Position numbers and translations under genes: made by a program
NCBI RefSeq assembly: GCF_003991425.1
Contig: NZ_CP034346.1
Location: 3,571,501 to 3,635,500, forward strand
Direction: 5' to 3'
Source: Paenibacillus lutimineralis
GTDB taxonomy: Bacteria > Bacillota > Bacilli > Paenibacillales > Paenibacillaceae
DNA length: 64,000 nt
Part shown: piece by piece, positions 25,694 to 34,056 of the stretch
Layout of the letters: each line of letters opens with the position of its first letter
Position numbering within the stretch: position 1 is the stretch's first letter
The notes under the pieces: model-generated
The model's database searches: none
Told to the model about the DNA's origin: nothing
The model's input: the letters and a program-made list of their open reading frames with translations, nothing else

Positions 25694-26215
25694 TTGGAAA
25701 TCACAACAGAAAGATTAATAATTAGACCTTTTAAGAGTACTGATTTACAGGATGTATTTGCTATTTATAATAATGATGATACATGTAAGTTCCTATTACA
25801 TAATAAGTGGACTCATGAAGATATGCATAAAAGATTTAATAAGAAGCTAGCAAACAATGTACTCACTAAAGAATCAATATTAAGCTTGGCAGTTATATAC
25901 AAGACTAAAGTAGTGGGTGATCTATCCGTATGGTACACAGATATGAAAGACACTGTTGAGATTGGTTATAGTTTTTCAAATGGAGTAGCTGGGAGAGGTT
26001 TGGCTACAGAAGCAGTAAGTAGTTTGGTATTTAAATTATTTGATGAATTTAATGTACATCGTATACAAGCTAATCTTGATGCACGTAATACAGCTTCACA
26101 AAAATTGTGTGAACGAATAGGCATGAGAAAGGAAGCCCATTTTATACAAGATTTTTGGAATAAAAATGAATGGACAGATAGTATTGTATATGGTATGTTA
26201 CCCTCCGATTTGTAG
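25694..26215 (+). CDS. GNAT-family N-acetyltransferase (RimJ/RimL-like), AT-rich
   Basis: The start is TTG 25694, with AGGGAG at 25678-25683. The 173-aa product begins MEITTERLIIRPFKSTDLQDVF, typical of the RimJ/Acetyltransf_3 branch. It has GYSFSNGVAGRGLATEAV as the acetyl-CoA loop and NTASQKLCERIGMRKEAHF near the C-terminus. The gene is clearly more AT-rich than its neighbours and uses AT-ending codons, a sign of transfer. A palindromic motif (26240-26256) and a strong terminator follow. Substrate unknown. Confidence 0.88.
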   Translation: MEITTERLIIRPFKSTDLQDVFAIYNNDDTCKFLLHNKWTHEDMHKRFNKKLANNVLTKESILSLAVIYKTKVVGDLSVWYTDMKDTVEIGYSFSNGVAGRGLATEAVSSLVFKLFDEFNVHRIQANLDARNTASQKLCERIGMRKEAHFIQDFWNKNEWTDSIVYGMLPSDL

Positions 26216-26239
26216 TAATGGACTTAGTGATTTTATTAT

Positions 26240-26256
26240 GCTAACGGGTGCGTTAG
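26240..26256. repeat. CTAACG-CGTTAG motif, copy 1, after the GNAT gene
   Basis: GCTAACGGGTGCGTTAG is an inverted repeat of CTAACG around GGTG. Related sequences occur at 33941-33957 and 34970-34988, also in accessory sequence. Confidence 0.45.
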
Positions 26257-26265
26257 TTGAATAAC

Positions 26266-26314
26266 AAAGGGCATAACATATTAGGTATATCTAATATGTT
26301 ATGCCCTTTAATTT
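26266..26314 (+). terminator. Rho-independent terminator of the GNAT gene
   Basis: An 18-bp stem, AAAGGGCATAACATATTA with TAATATGTTATGCCCTTT, encloses a short loop. The flanking A and T runs allow function in either direction. Confidence 0.8.
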
Positions 26315-26373
26315 ACTAACCTTTTTTTAATTTAGGTATTGATAAGCTTACAGACCTGAGCCTTTTGATTATT

Positions 26374-27318
26374 TTACTTTACAAAACGCCCGATAAAGCG
26401 GGCCACTACCATCTCATATTGCTCCTGATTCACGCGGTATGCTTCGGCATGTCCCGCTCCCGGAACGATGTACAGCTCTTTCTCCACCGGACTGTTCTCA
26501 TAAACGGTATGTACCATCTCGGTTGGAACAAACATGTCATTATCGCCATGAATGAACAGCGTTGGGGTCTGCGAATTCCTTACTTGCTTCAAGGCTGACG
26601 CCTCTCCGAAGAAGTATCCGGCCCGCAGCTTCGTTAACAGACTTGTGGCGTGCAGTATTGGAAATGCTGGCAGATGATACATCCGCTTCAATTGGAAAGA
26701 TAGCTCGTCCTTCACCGACGTATAACCGCAATCCTCCACAACCGCCTTCACATTAGCGGGCAGCTTCTCCCCGCTCGTCATCATCACTGTAGCTCCGCCC
26801 ATCGATACACCATGCAAGACGATCTGAGTATCCGCTCCATTTACGTCGATAGCACGCTGAATCCATTTCAGATAATCCTTGCGCTCCGGCCAGCCAAAGC
26901 CGATATAATGGCCTCCGCTCTGCCCATGCGCTCTGCCATCCGGAAGCAGGATATTATAACCTAGCCGCTCATAGTACAGCTTAGCGAAGCCGCTCATCTC
27001 CATAGCACTGCCAGAATAGCCATGCGCGATGATCGCCGTCTTGCCTGAATGCTCGCGGGCTGCCAAATAATAAGCATGTAGGTGAATCCCGTCGTTCGAA
27101 TCCATTTCCCAGACCTCAAAGCTCTGATTCTTCCACCATTCCCGGTCCTCATTCAGGAACTCGTTGGCGGCTTCTGATAGAACACTCGGCTGCAAGTCCG
27201 GACTATCGTTCATGAATTCCTTCGTCGTCCGCGCAATTGCAACACGATAGAAATAGAAGCTTGTGATAGTAAATAGGATCAATAATAGTACAATTATGGC
27301 TATAATTACGATAGTCAT
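26374..27318 (-). CDS. Membrane-anchored alpha/beta hydrolase (YqkD-like)
   Basis: The 314-aa product begins with one TM anchor (IVIIAIIVLLLILFTITSFYFYRVAIA). The hydrolase fold follows: oxyanion region AIIAHGYSGSAM, nucleophile elbow GVSMGGA, acid HGDNDMFVP and catalytic His in GAGHAEAY. The layout matches B. subtilis YqkD-type proteins. It is probably an esterase or thioesterase at the membrane face; substrate unknown. AGGGAG lies upstream of ATG. The gene is monocistronic. Confidence 0.88.
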   Translation of the reverse strand: MTIVIIAIIVLLLILFTITSFYFYRVAIARTTKEFMNDSPDLQPSVLSEAANEFLNEDREWWKNQSFEVWEMDSNDGIHLHAYYLAAREHSGKTAIIAHGYSGSAMEMSGFAKLYYERLGYNILLPDGRAHGQSGGHYIGFGWPERKDYLKWIQRAIDVNGADTQIVLHGVSMGGATVMMTSGEKLPANVKAVVEDCGYTSVKDELSFQLKRMYHLPAFPILHATSLLTKLRAGYFFGEASALKQVRNSQTPTLFIHGDNDMFVPTEMVHTVYENSPVEKELYIVPGAGHAEAYRVNQEQYEMVVARFIGRFVK

Positions 27319-27421
27319 CCTGTCTTTGAATCGCTCCCTAATTTAAGTAATACGACGAATATGGTCTTCATCGTGGCAACTTAAATATAACAAAGATTAT
27401 GGGGAGCATTCAATGTTAGCC

Positions 27422-28645
27422 TCAGCCTTCTAAGTTCGCCGACCGCACGCGCTTCTTCGATCTTAGCCCAAACTGAACCATGCAGTACAACAATAGGAAC
27501 AAGATCATAAATCCGGCTGAATAGCGGTACATTACGGAATAGTTGCTAAATGAAGCGATAAGACCCAGGATAATGGAGCCAATGGCGACCCCAAAATCCG
27601 TTGAATTATAGAACATACTGTTGGCCGTTCCATATTGCTCCGGTGTAGAGGTGCGGATCATCCAAGCCTGAAGCGTCGGTTGAATCGCGCCGAAGCCGAG
27701 TCCGTATAACAGCGCGGATACGATCAATAGCGGCAATGACCTTGTATAGGAGAGTACCGTCATACTAGCGACGACAAAAATCGCTGCCGGAATAAGAACT
27801 GCCGCATGTCCTCTACGGTCAAAGAGCCGACCTGATATCGGGCGAACAATGACGATGGTAATTACGTTGAACAAGAAGAACAAACCGACCTGTTCCAGAT
27901 GAATAAACTGACCGAACAATGCGATGAATCCAAGCAGACCGCTATAGGTAATGCATAGAATTGCATTCAGTAGAGCGGGGAACCACATTTTATGATTGAA
28001 CTTCGGTTTGACTTGCTTGCCACTGGACTGCTTGGCGGCCTTATTCTGACCGTGAACGTGAACAGACGGTTTTGATACTGCACGGGAGAACAGTAAAATG
28101 GGCAGGATCAAGACGACGGTAAGTGTAGCTACGATCGTTAACTTACTAAATCCGTATGTTCTCATAACGTTCAATCCTACTATCGGCCCGAATGACATAG
28201 CTAAACTGCTCGATAAGCCAAAATACCCGATGCCCTCTCCCATTCGACTGACCGGGATGATCTGCGATGCTAGGGTTGGTAATATCGTACTAGATATTCC
28301 GAAGCCCAGACCAAAGCCTACGCGCATCGTTAGCAAGCCACCAAAACTTTCAGCTAGCGAGTAAATGCCGGTCGTTATCGTTGCGATAATGAGCCCAACG
28401 TAGAGCAGCTTATCGCGCGGCACACTTTTGATGAGCCCAGCCGTCAGAAACCTCGCAATAATCGCTGATGCAGCAAATACGCTGGTCACCAGACTAACCT
28501 GAAAATCTCCAGCATGAAATTCATTTTTTACGTATGCCGGAAAAGTAGACAACAACATCTGCAAGTTCAAAAACATCAAAAAAGAACAAATCGTTAACGA
28601 AATAAAGGATTTCGTCCACAATCGTTCCTGATCTTCCAGTAACAT
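27422..28645 (-). CDS. MFS transporter, 12 TM segments
   Basis: ATG 28645 follows GGGAG by five bases and is preferred to the GTG four codons earlier. The 407-aa product has 12 predicted TM segments, with ICSFLMFLNLQMLLSTFPAYV in TM1, motif C-like FGLGFGISSTILPTLASQIIP and RPISGRLFDRRGHAAVL between halves. It begins a few bases after the marR stop and forms a marR-MFS operon. By context it is an exporter whose expression is released by a MarR ligand. Confidence 0.9.
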   Translation of the reverse strand: MLLEDQERLWTKSFISLTICSFLMFLNLQMLLSTFPAYVKNEFHAGDFQVSLVTSVFAASAIIARFLTAGLIKSVPRDKLLYVGLIIATITTGIYSLAESFGGLLTMRVGFGLGFGISSTILPTLASQIIPVSRMGEGIGYFGLSSSLAMSFGPIVGLNVMRTYGFSKLTIVATLTVVLILPILLFSRAVSKPSVHVHGQNKAAKQSSGKQVKPKFNHKMWFPALLNAILCITYSGLLGFIALFGQFIHLEQVGLFFLFNVITIVIVRPISGRLFDRRGHAAVLIPAAIFVVASMTVLSYTRSLPLLIVSALLYGLGFGAIQPTLQAWMIRTSTPEQYGTANSMFYNSTDFGVAIGSIILGLIASFSNYSVMYRYSAGFMILFLLLYCMVQFGLRSKKRVRSANLEG

Positions 28646-28666
28646 GATCTCTCCCACTTTCTCTAT

Positions 28667-29122
28667 TTAAAAATCCTTGTTAACTCCACTGAAGTGATGA
28701 TCAATACGATCAAGAAGCCCCATCATTAGCTCATACTCCTGTTCAGTTACACATTCCAGAAGTTCACTTCTCATTTCCTGTTCATAGCCTTTACCCGCTT
28801 CAATGATTGGCTTAGCCTTCTCTGTGCTGAACACCAGATAGGAACGTCGATCTTGCTTGCCCTTTTGCTTGTAAACAAGCCCCTTGCTCTCCAGTTGATC
28901 CAGAATACGTGTCGTCGTAGGATGATCCTTGCTCGTCCGTTCAGCAATCTCCTTCTGTATCAGCCCTTCAGCACTATCAATCTCGAGCAATACCGACCAC
29001 TGCTCTGGAGTGATATCGAATGGCTTCAAGCGATGCTGCAAGTACATCGATAATTTGCGATAAGTCACGCCCATCGTGAAACCTAAGGTAGGAATAATTT
29101 CCCGCTCGGCTTTTGTTGGCAT
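28667..29122 (-). CDS. MarR-family transcriptional regulator
   Basis: ATG 29122 has GAGGTG six bases upstream and is preferred to the in-frame GTG at 29131. The 151-aa product carries the MarR winged helix (TPEQWSVLLEIDSAEGLIQKEIAERTSKDHPTTTRILDQLESKGLV, then DRRSYLVFST). It is first in an operon with the MFS gene, and a 26-bp palindrome lies just upstream, so negative autoregulation is likely. Confidence 0.93.
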   Translation of the reverse strand: MPTKAEREIIPTLGFTMGVTYRKLSMYLQHRLKPFDITPEQWSVLLEIDSAEGLIQKEIAERTSKDHPTTTRILDQLESKGLVYKQKGKQDRRSYLVFSTEKAKPIIEAGKGYEQEMRSELLECVTEQEYELMMGLLDRIDHHFSGVNKDF

Positions 29123-29143
29123 TCCGTTCACCTCATATCAGTT

Positions 29144-29169
29144 CATATAATTGTCATAACAACTATATG
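29144..29169. promoter_or_regulatory. Putative MarR operator
   Basis: CATATA-A-TTGT-CATA-ACAA-C-TATATG is a near-perfect 26-bp palindrome about 22 bases upstream of the marR start. This size and position are typical of MarR binding sites. Confidence 0.7.
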
Positions 29170-29217
29170 ATAAGCAACTATTCTTTGTCAATGGAAGTTA
29201 TTTTCAGGAAAATAATT

Positions 29218-29251
29218 CAAAAAACCCGTCGCTTCACAAAAAGCGACGGGC
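29218..29251 (-). terminator. Rho-independent terminator of the arsR-type gene
   Basis: On the minus strand CCCGTCGCTT - TTTGTG - AAGCGACGGG is followed by TTTTTT. Confidence 0.85.
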
Positions 29252-29274
29252 TTAAACTCTCGATATCGGTCTCA

Positions 29275-29613
29275 TTATTGTTCGTCACTCGAGTCCGATT
29301 CTACATAATATTTCAATTGGGACAGCTTGTTATCCCAGAAGCGGTCGAAGTACGATAGCCAACGCTTCAACTCGAATAATGGGTCTGTATTCAAGCGATA
29401 GCGAGTCTCTCGGCCGACCTTCCGTTCCTGAACCAGCCCCGCATCTGCTAAAACATGCAGATGCTTGGAGACTGCGGTACGGCTCATCGCAAAGTGCCTG
29501 GTCAGTTCTTTCAAGGGCAGCTCTTGATCCCCCAAGATGCTAAGTAATTCGCGGCGAGTCGGATCAGCGACGGCCTGAAAGACATCCTGCTTATTCCTGG
29601 CCGCTTCCATCAT
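29275..29613 (-). CDS. ArsR-family transcriptional regulator
   Basis: The 112-aa winged-helix protein has VADPTRRELLSILGDQELPLKELTRHFAMSRTAVSKHLHVLADAGLV, the standard ArsR pattern; no metal-binding Cys cluster is visible. The ATG begins at the last base overlap with the SRPBCC stop (TAATG), so the two are coupled. ArsR-SRPBCC pairs are common in Firmicutes, but the order here, with SRPBCC first, is less usual. It probably controls its own operon through the palindromes at 30065-30114. Confidence 0.93.
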   Translation of the reverse strand: MMEAARNKQDVFQAVADPTRRELLSILGDQELPLKELTRHFAMSRTAVSKHLHVLADAGLVQERKVGRETRYRLNTDPLFELKRWLSYFDRFWDNKLSQLKYYVESDSSDEQ

Positions 29614-30038
29614 TAATCCTCAAGATGCGTCTTCAGCTTGATAACCAGACCGCTCCAGCCACCATCCATATTGCCACGAATCACGGTATGTGGCTGTCCA
29701 AATTCTGTCAACTGGTCCGCACTCCAGCCACTATGAATCACCGTCACTTCCGTCTGCTCTTCTCTGTCAGACAATTCAAAGGTCAGTGTCCAATCCTTGC
29801 CCCAATTGAAGGACAGACGATTCGGCTCCTCTACTAAAGTCACTTTGCAAGGAGAAAGTCCGAACGGTCCTGCGTTCAATTGGAACTCATGCCCTACGAC
29901 CGCTTCAAGATCATTAGGCATGAACCAGGCAGACAGCCCGTCTGCTGTAGAAACGGCACTCCATACTTTGCTGATCGGGGCATTTACCAAAACGGAATGG
30001 CGAATATCCGGCAATTTCTGATCCATATTGTTGTCCAT
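29613..30038 (-). CDS. SRPBCC/AHSA1 domain protein
   Basis: The 141-aa product is a single START-like ligand-binding domain of the AHSA1 type: HSVLVNAPISKVWSAVSTADGLSAWFMP, LSFNWGKDWTLTFELSD and the C-terminal GGWSGLVIKLKTHLED. AAAGGAG lies upstream, with a second ATG four codons in. It is coupled to the following arsR gene. The role is probably small hydrophobic ligand binding; the ligand is unknown. Confidence 0.9.
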   Translation of the reverse strand: MDNNMDQKLPDIRHSVLVNAPISKVWSAVSTADGLSAWFMPNDLEAVVGHEFQLNAGPFGLSPCKVTLVEEPNRLSFNWGKDWTLTFELSDREEQTEVTVIHSGWSADQLTEFGQPHTVIRGNMDGGWSGLVIKLKTHLED

Positions 30039-30090
30039 ATAAAGTGTATAACTCCTTTCAAATTAGGAAACTGTTTGGTTTCTAATTAGC

Positions 30091-30120
30091 ATTATACGAA
30101 ACCAATAGGTTTCGTGTCAA
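30091..30120 (-). promoter_or_regulatory. Consensus promoter with an operator as its spacer (SRPBCC-arsR operon)
   Basis: On the minus strand TTGACA (30120-30115), an 18-base spacer and TATAAT (30096-30091) form a full consensus. The spacer is exactly the palindrome CGAAACCTATTGGTTTCG. A second, related inverted repeat GGAAAC-TGTTTG-GTTTCT lies downstream at 30065-30083. Confidence 0.8.
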
Positions 30121-30124
30121 ATTC

Positions 30125-30163
30125 CAAAAAAAGGCCACATCCTTCATCAGTAGGATACGGCCT
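30125..30163 (-). terminator. Rho-independent terminator of the aldo/keto reductase gene
   Basis: On the minus strand GGCCGTATCC and GGATGTGGCC pair with one internal mismatch and are followed by TTTTTTT, about 15 bases after the stop codon. Confidence 0.8.
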
Positions 30164-30177
30164 TATCAAACAATTTA

Positions 30178-31161
30178 TTAATAAACTCCGCGGATATGCT
30201 CCGCTACTTCGTTCTCGTAATACTTACGCAGACGTTCCAGTTCCTCCGGGCTGAATGACGGTACATTCAAAGCGCCCAAATTATCTTCAACCTGCTTCAC
30301 GTTCTTGAAGCCAGGAATCACGCAGCTGACTTCTTGGTGATCCAGAATCCAACGCATAGAAGCGCGGGCCATGTCCCCCCGTCCTTCAGCGATCCAGGAC
30401 AAGCCATTCGCAAGCTCTACCCCTTTGGCGAACGGTAAGCCAGCGAAGGTCTCGCCAACGTTAAAAGCCTCGCCATTCGCGTTGAAATTGCGATGGTCAT
30501 TCGAGCTGAATGTCGTGTCTACCTTGAATTTTCCAGTCAATAATCCGCTTGCGAGCGGAAGGCGTACAAGCAGTCCTACACCCGCTTTATAGGCTGCCGG
30601 GAACAATTCCTCTGCCGGTTTTTGACGGAACAGGTTAAAGATGACCTGCAACGCAGACACTCCGGGAACGTCTACACAGAACAGTCCTTCTTCAACCGTC
30701 TCCACACTAACACCGTAATGACGGATTTTGCCTTCAGCTTTAAGCTTATCCAATACTTCGAAGACTTGTCCATCTTTAAGAATCGCAAACGGAGGGCAGT
30801 GAATTTGATACAGATCAATCCGCTCCCGCTGCAGCCGCTTCAGACTATTCTCACAAAAGCTACGGATCGATACCTCTGAATAGGTGTTCAGGTCATGAAT
30901 ATCGCCAGCACGGCAAAATTTCGTCGCAATATGAATCTCATCTTCTTTGCCCTTCGTCGCTTTGGCAAGCAGTTCTTCGGCATGTCCACCCCCGTATACG
31001 TCTGCAGTATCGAAGAAGTTGACTCCTTGCTCCATCGCCGTCTCCAAACCGCGGAGAGCGTCCGAATCATCAGAACTACCCCAGTCTCCTCCGATTCCCC
31101 AGGTTCCGAAGCTTACTTCACTGACTTTCAAATCGGTATTGCCCAACTGCCGGTATTTCAT
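30178..31161 (-). CDS. Aldo/keto reductase
   Basis: GGGAGGGG lies before ATG. The 327-aa product shows the catalytic tetrad context: Asp in NFFDTADVYGGGHAE, Tyr in the same motif, Lys in IATKFCRAG and His in YQIHCPPF. The N-terminus MKYRQLGNTDLKVSEVSFGTWGIGGDWG is typical of the family, and the C-terminus RWILDHQEVSCVIPGFKNVKQVEDN holds the NADPH-binding part. The substrate is unknown. It is monocistronic with its own terminator. Confidence 0.93.
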   Translation of the reverse strand: MKYRQLGNTDLKVSEVSFGTWGIGGDWGSSDDSDALRGLETAMEQGVNFFDTADVYGGGHAEELLAKATKGKEDEIHIATKFCRAGDIHDLNTYSEVSIRSFCENSLKRLQRERIDLYQIHCPPFAILKDGQVFEVLDKLKAEGKIRHYGVSVETVEEGLFCVDVPGVSALQVIFNLFRQKPAEELFPAAYKAGVGLLVRLPLASGLLTGKFKVDTTFSSNDHRNFNANGEAFNVGETFAGLPFAKGVELANGLSWIAEGRGDMARASMRWILDHQEVSCVIPGFKNVKQVEDNLGALNVPSFSPEELERLRKYYENEVAEHIRGVY

Positions 31162-31755
31162 CGGTAACCCCTCCCCTGATCTATCGATATCAGAGAGCTT
31201 GTCCGTGAACGCGCTCCCACACAGTAATCATATCCAGTGTATATCATAGGTATAGCCTTTGGCTATCGTTGTTGTTCATTTTTATTGAGTTCTTCCTATT
31301 AAATAGAAATATGAAATAAAAAATAATCATCTATGATCGCGCATAGCCGCCGAAAATGTGATTTTTTTGTTATGATCTAATCGTATCAAAATGCAGACAT
31401 AATATCATCTATTCTAATCCACTGCCAACCCCTGGAGCAGTGGCAAGCTTAATCTCTCGCCGATAATTCTGGAAAGTTGTGATAAAACCACTGATCTCGA
31501 TATCTTCGTATTCACCAAATAACTTTTACGTAACACACTTATGTCCATGAAACGATTCAGACAAAATTCTCTGGATCTGCTCCATTTCCATGATCATCGA
31601 GAATGGGGCGCATCTTCCTCTTTACCTCATTAGGAAGGATTTCCCTGCAACTTAACCACCTATTGGTGACTATATGTAGCCCAATTTATTTAGGTCAAGT
31701 GTCACTAATCATTCGTAGACATAATATGAATTAGCCAAAAGACGAAAGGAGAAAA
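31162..31755. other. Long intergenic region without a gene
   Basis: No frame with a ribosome site was found. A small hairpin CCACTGC / GCAGTGG lies at 31419-31443. TG-T-TATGAT near 31368-31376 could be an extended -10 on the plus strand for a leader of the His-rich gene, but this is weak. Confidence 0.4.
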
Positions 31756-31758
31756 TCA

Positions 31759-31950
31759 ATGAATCAAGAAAAGTACAGCATTCAAAGGGATACTGATCCC
31801 CAATTTTTTCCACATCACGGCCATGAACATATGATGCATCCCCATTTTCATACCTTTGGTCATCATCAACATGTTCAACACCACGTCCACCATCACCACC
31901 ATTACCATTATCATCATATGATGAGAGATCAAGATACTCCTCAAAGATAG
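31759..31950 (+). CDS. Small histidine-rich protein (20 His in 63 residues)
   Basis: AAAGGAG lies eight bases before ATG. The product has 20 His, mostly in residues 19-53, including HHVHHHHHYHYHH, together with several Met. It has no signal peptide or membrane segment. Such composition suggests binding of Ni, Zn, Cu or Co ions, as in Hpn-like metal stores or some spore-coat peptides, but no family is identified. The antisense Met-rich frame is a shadow. A structured terminator-like repeat follows at 31978. Confidence 0.65.
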   Translation: MNQEKYSIQRDTDPQFFPHHGHEHMMHPHFHTFGHHQHVQHHVHHHHHYHYHHMMRDQDTPQR

Positions 31951-31977
31951 TATTAAAAAAGGATAACTAAAATTTAA

Positions 31978-32068
31978 GGCGAGAAGAGTTACGCCCGGTT
32001 TAACGCTGCATTCATGCAGCCGTGCGTATCATCCCGCCTTTTTCGTTACATCCTATCACTGGAAAACC
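31978..32068 (+). repeat. Structured repeat, copy 1 (terminator-like hairpin)
   Basis: GGCGAGAAGAGTTACGC, a nested CTGCAT-TC-ATGCAG hairpin and GTGCGTATCATC-CCGCC fold together and end in TTTTT, followed by a conserved tail (TTACATCCTATCAC-GGAAAAC). A second copy of about 90 bases is at 33140-33233. It can act as terminator for the His-rich gene. Confidence 0.7.
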
Positions 32069-32141
32069 ACAATTCTCAATGCGTCTTACTCCTGCCTAAT
32101 TGAAATAATACATAAGATGTAAAGGTTTTGTCTCCCTTATA

Positions 32142-32971
32142 TTAATGCATGATTTCTTTCTTATTAACCTTCATGCCAGACAATGACCGATCAAACATGT
32201 CAAGAATAAATAAGAATCGTTCGGCTTCACGAAATACGTGATCTGCTAATAAAGGGTGAATGATGCTTTTGATTCGACACTCCTCAATTAAGTCTCGTGC
32301 AGTCTTTTTAAAATCGCGCAATGATTTGACTGAAACGCGGTTTTCATCAACAAATTGACTTAGTAATGGATGGGTTTGCGATTGTGGGCGCATGGAACTT
32401 AAGTCAATAGCTTGATACATCAGTGTATCAAAATCTTGGCTAAACTCCCTTGCTTGTTCCACTAATTTTCGCTCGGATGGATCAAGTAAATGACCTATAA
32501 ATTTTGCATGGTCAGCCATGATTTTTAGAAAAAAAACATTTTCATCGATAATCGCATCAGGTAATGGTTCAAGTGTTCCGTTATTGAGTCCTCTAGCCGA
32601 TTTTTAAAGTATCTTGCTTCTCGGCTAATATGATCTACTAGCAGAGGGAAATTTGTTCCCCCAGGAAGTTGACACCGTAGTATAAGCCCAAGTACCTTTC
32701 TCTTAAATGCCCAGATGTGTACAGCGGCATTGTGGACTTCTGAATTAAACTGTCTAATTGTTTGGGGATCAGTATCTGCTTGAAAAGAATATGATCTTCT
32801 TTCAATATCTTCAAAGATTGCATTAAATTGATTAGCTTCATTAATTAACTGTGTGTCTTCACACCTAAATCCTAGTCGAAGAAAAAAGGAATGTTCTTTC
32901 ATAATGCGTGACCAAAAACGTATTTCGTCTAATGATCTGACCACAAAAGGATCCGACAAATCATATCCCAC
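32142..32971 (-). pseudogene. DUF2935 gene, frameshifted
   Basis: Two frames give the two halves of one DUF2935 protein. The first (32971-32525) carries FWSRIMKEHSFFLRLGF. The second (32519-32142) carries IMADHAKFIGHLLDPSERKL, and its frame stays open upstream as LEPLPDAIIDENVFFLKIMADH. The frames join if one base is restored near 32588-32592 (minus-strand CTAGAGGACTC). DUF2935 proteins are about 270 aa with two helical repeats, as here. Function unknown; four-helix, ferritin-like metal-binding folds have been proposed for the family. Either the gene is inactive or there is a sequencing error. The start is GTG 32971 or TTG 32959. Confidence 0.8.
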
Positions 32972-33139
32972 CTTTCAGCACACTAAATAAGACAACTATC
33001 AATAGTGGCTTGATATCAGAGTATATGGGGATAACATGTTTCAACATGCTATGTGGAAAATAAAATCAAGATATCTCAAATAAATTCCATCTGAGGTAGG
33101 AAAATCATCCCTCTAAAGCTTTGTAATAAACAGAAAAAA

Positions 33140-33233
33140 CGAGAAGAGTTACGCCCCGGTCATTTACCGCATTCTTGCAGCCGTGCGTGTCATTCTCGCC
33201 TTTTTCTATGCTTACATACTATCACGGGAAAAC
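33140..33233 (+). repeat. Structured repeat, copy 2 (terminator-like hairpin)
   Basis: This matches copy 1 at 31978-32068 over about 90 bases, including GAGAAGAGTTACGCC, TGCAGCCGTGCGT, CGCCTTTTTC and the downstream TTACAT-CTATCAC-GGAAAACC. It lies about 170 bases upstream of the DUF2935 start, so the two copies bracket that gene in direct orientation. Nothing else was seen in 32972-33306. Confidence 0.7.
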
Positions 33234-33306
33234 CTTCATGTGGTGCTCAAGTTAGAGTCAATTTACGCTCAGGTTGTACTCAATTTACTAGATCGGATAC
33301 AGGTTA

Positions 33307-33731
33307 TTAGCATACGGGAAAGATAGTTAAAAAACAGGGTATCCGGAAAAATGATCTGATCAGTTTTTGAGGATTATGTTGAAGATTAATATAATTTTTT
33401 GTTCCTTGCCACATCATTTTCAAAGGATAAGAATTACCGTTTATGGAGGGTGAAACTAAAATAAGAGCTTTGACTAGATGAGGATAAGTGAGAGTAAAGT
33501 CTGTAGCAACGCTGCCACCCATGGAAGAACCCACTAAAGTAACGTTTTGAAGTTTCAAGGAATCAATCAACGCTTTTAAATCATTTACATTGGAGAAGGG
33601 AGAGTTTGGTGTGCTGGAAAGACCATATCCCCGTAGATCATATCGAATTAATTTATACTGCGCAGAAAATGAGTCAACTCCTCTATTAGCAGTCGAACAT
33701 TCGTATTTTCTATACTTATTAGCTTCTTCAT
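33307..33731 (-). pseudogene. Alpha/beta-hydrolase remnant
   Basis: GGGTGATG precedes ATG 33731 (MKKLISIENTNV...), which reads 27 codons to a stop. The next frame then continues YKLIRYDLRGYGLSS to NVTLVGSSMGGSVATDF, with the nucleophile Ser in GSSMGG. The region that should hold the N-terminal strands is missing, and the frame ends early at 33307 without the catalytic Asp and His. An internal deletion plus truncation has destroyed the gene. Confidence 0.7.
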
Positions 33732-34003
33732 TTCATCACCCTACTTTATGATTCCACAGTAATATTTCATAGTCAATTTATGATACCTTAATCAAATGTC
33801 TAGATTAGGAATCAGCTCATTCGTTAGTAGCTAATAAATACAGTTAAACCGAGCAATTGAATTACGACATATAGGGCTTGGCGAAAGTTTGAATGATTAA
33901 ACAAACGAGGAACTTTAGCAGAATAAAAACAACGCGGCAGCCTAACGGAGAACGTTATTTTAATAAAAGCTTTGTTAATCTTAATGTTGATATTTGTTAA
34001 TTA
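33732..34003. other. Intergenic sequence with CTAACG motif copy 2
   Basis: No gene was seen. CCTAACGGAGAACGTTA at 33941-33957 belongs to the motif found at 26240 and 34970. Confidence 0.4.
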
Positions 34004-34017
34004 CGAACGAATGTTCT
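34004..34017. promoter_or_regulatory. LexA-box-like sequence
   Basis: CGAACGAATGTTCT fits CGAACRNRYGTTYC at 13 of 14 positions, about 40 bases upstream of a small coding frame. A GAAC-N4-GTTC core is expected about once per 64 kb by chance, so this may be coincidental. Confidence 0.3.
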
Positions 34018-34056
34018 ATGATAAAGCTAACAATTCGGTGCGGAGATGATTTGTCT

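Noticed and set aside
26240..26256. Integron attC site
   Set aside because: The expected RYYYAAC and GTTRRRY core sites at cassette spacing are not found, and no integrase gene is in the window.
31756..31944. Met-rich frame on the minus strand
   Set aside because: It is the exact antisense of the His-rich gene (CAT reads as ATG). Only the plus strand has an AAAGGAG site.
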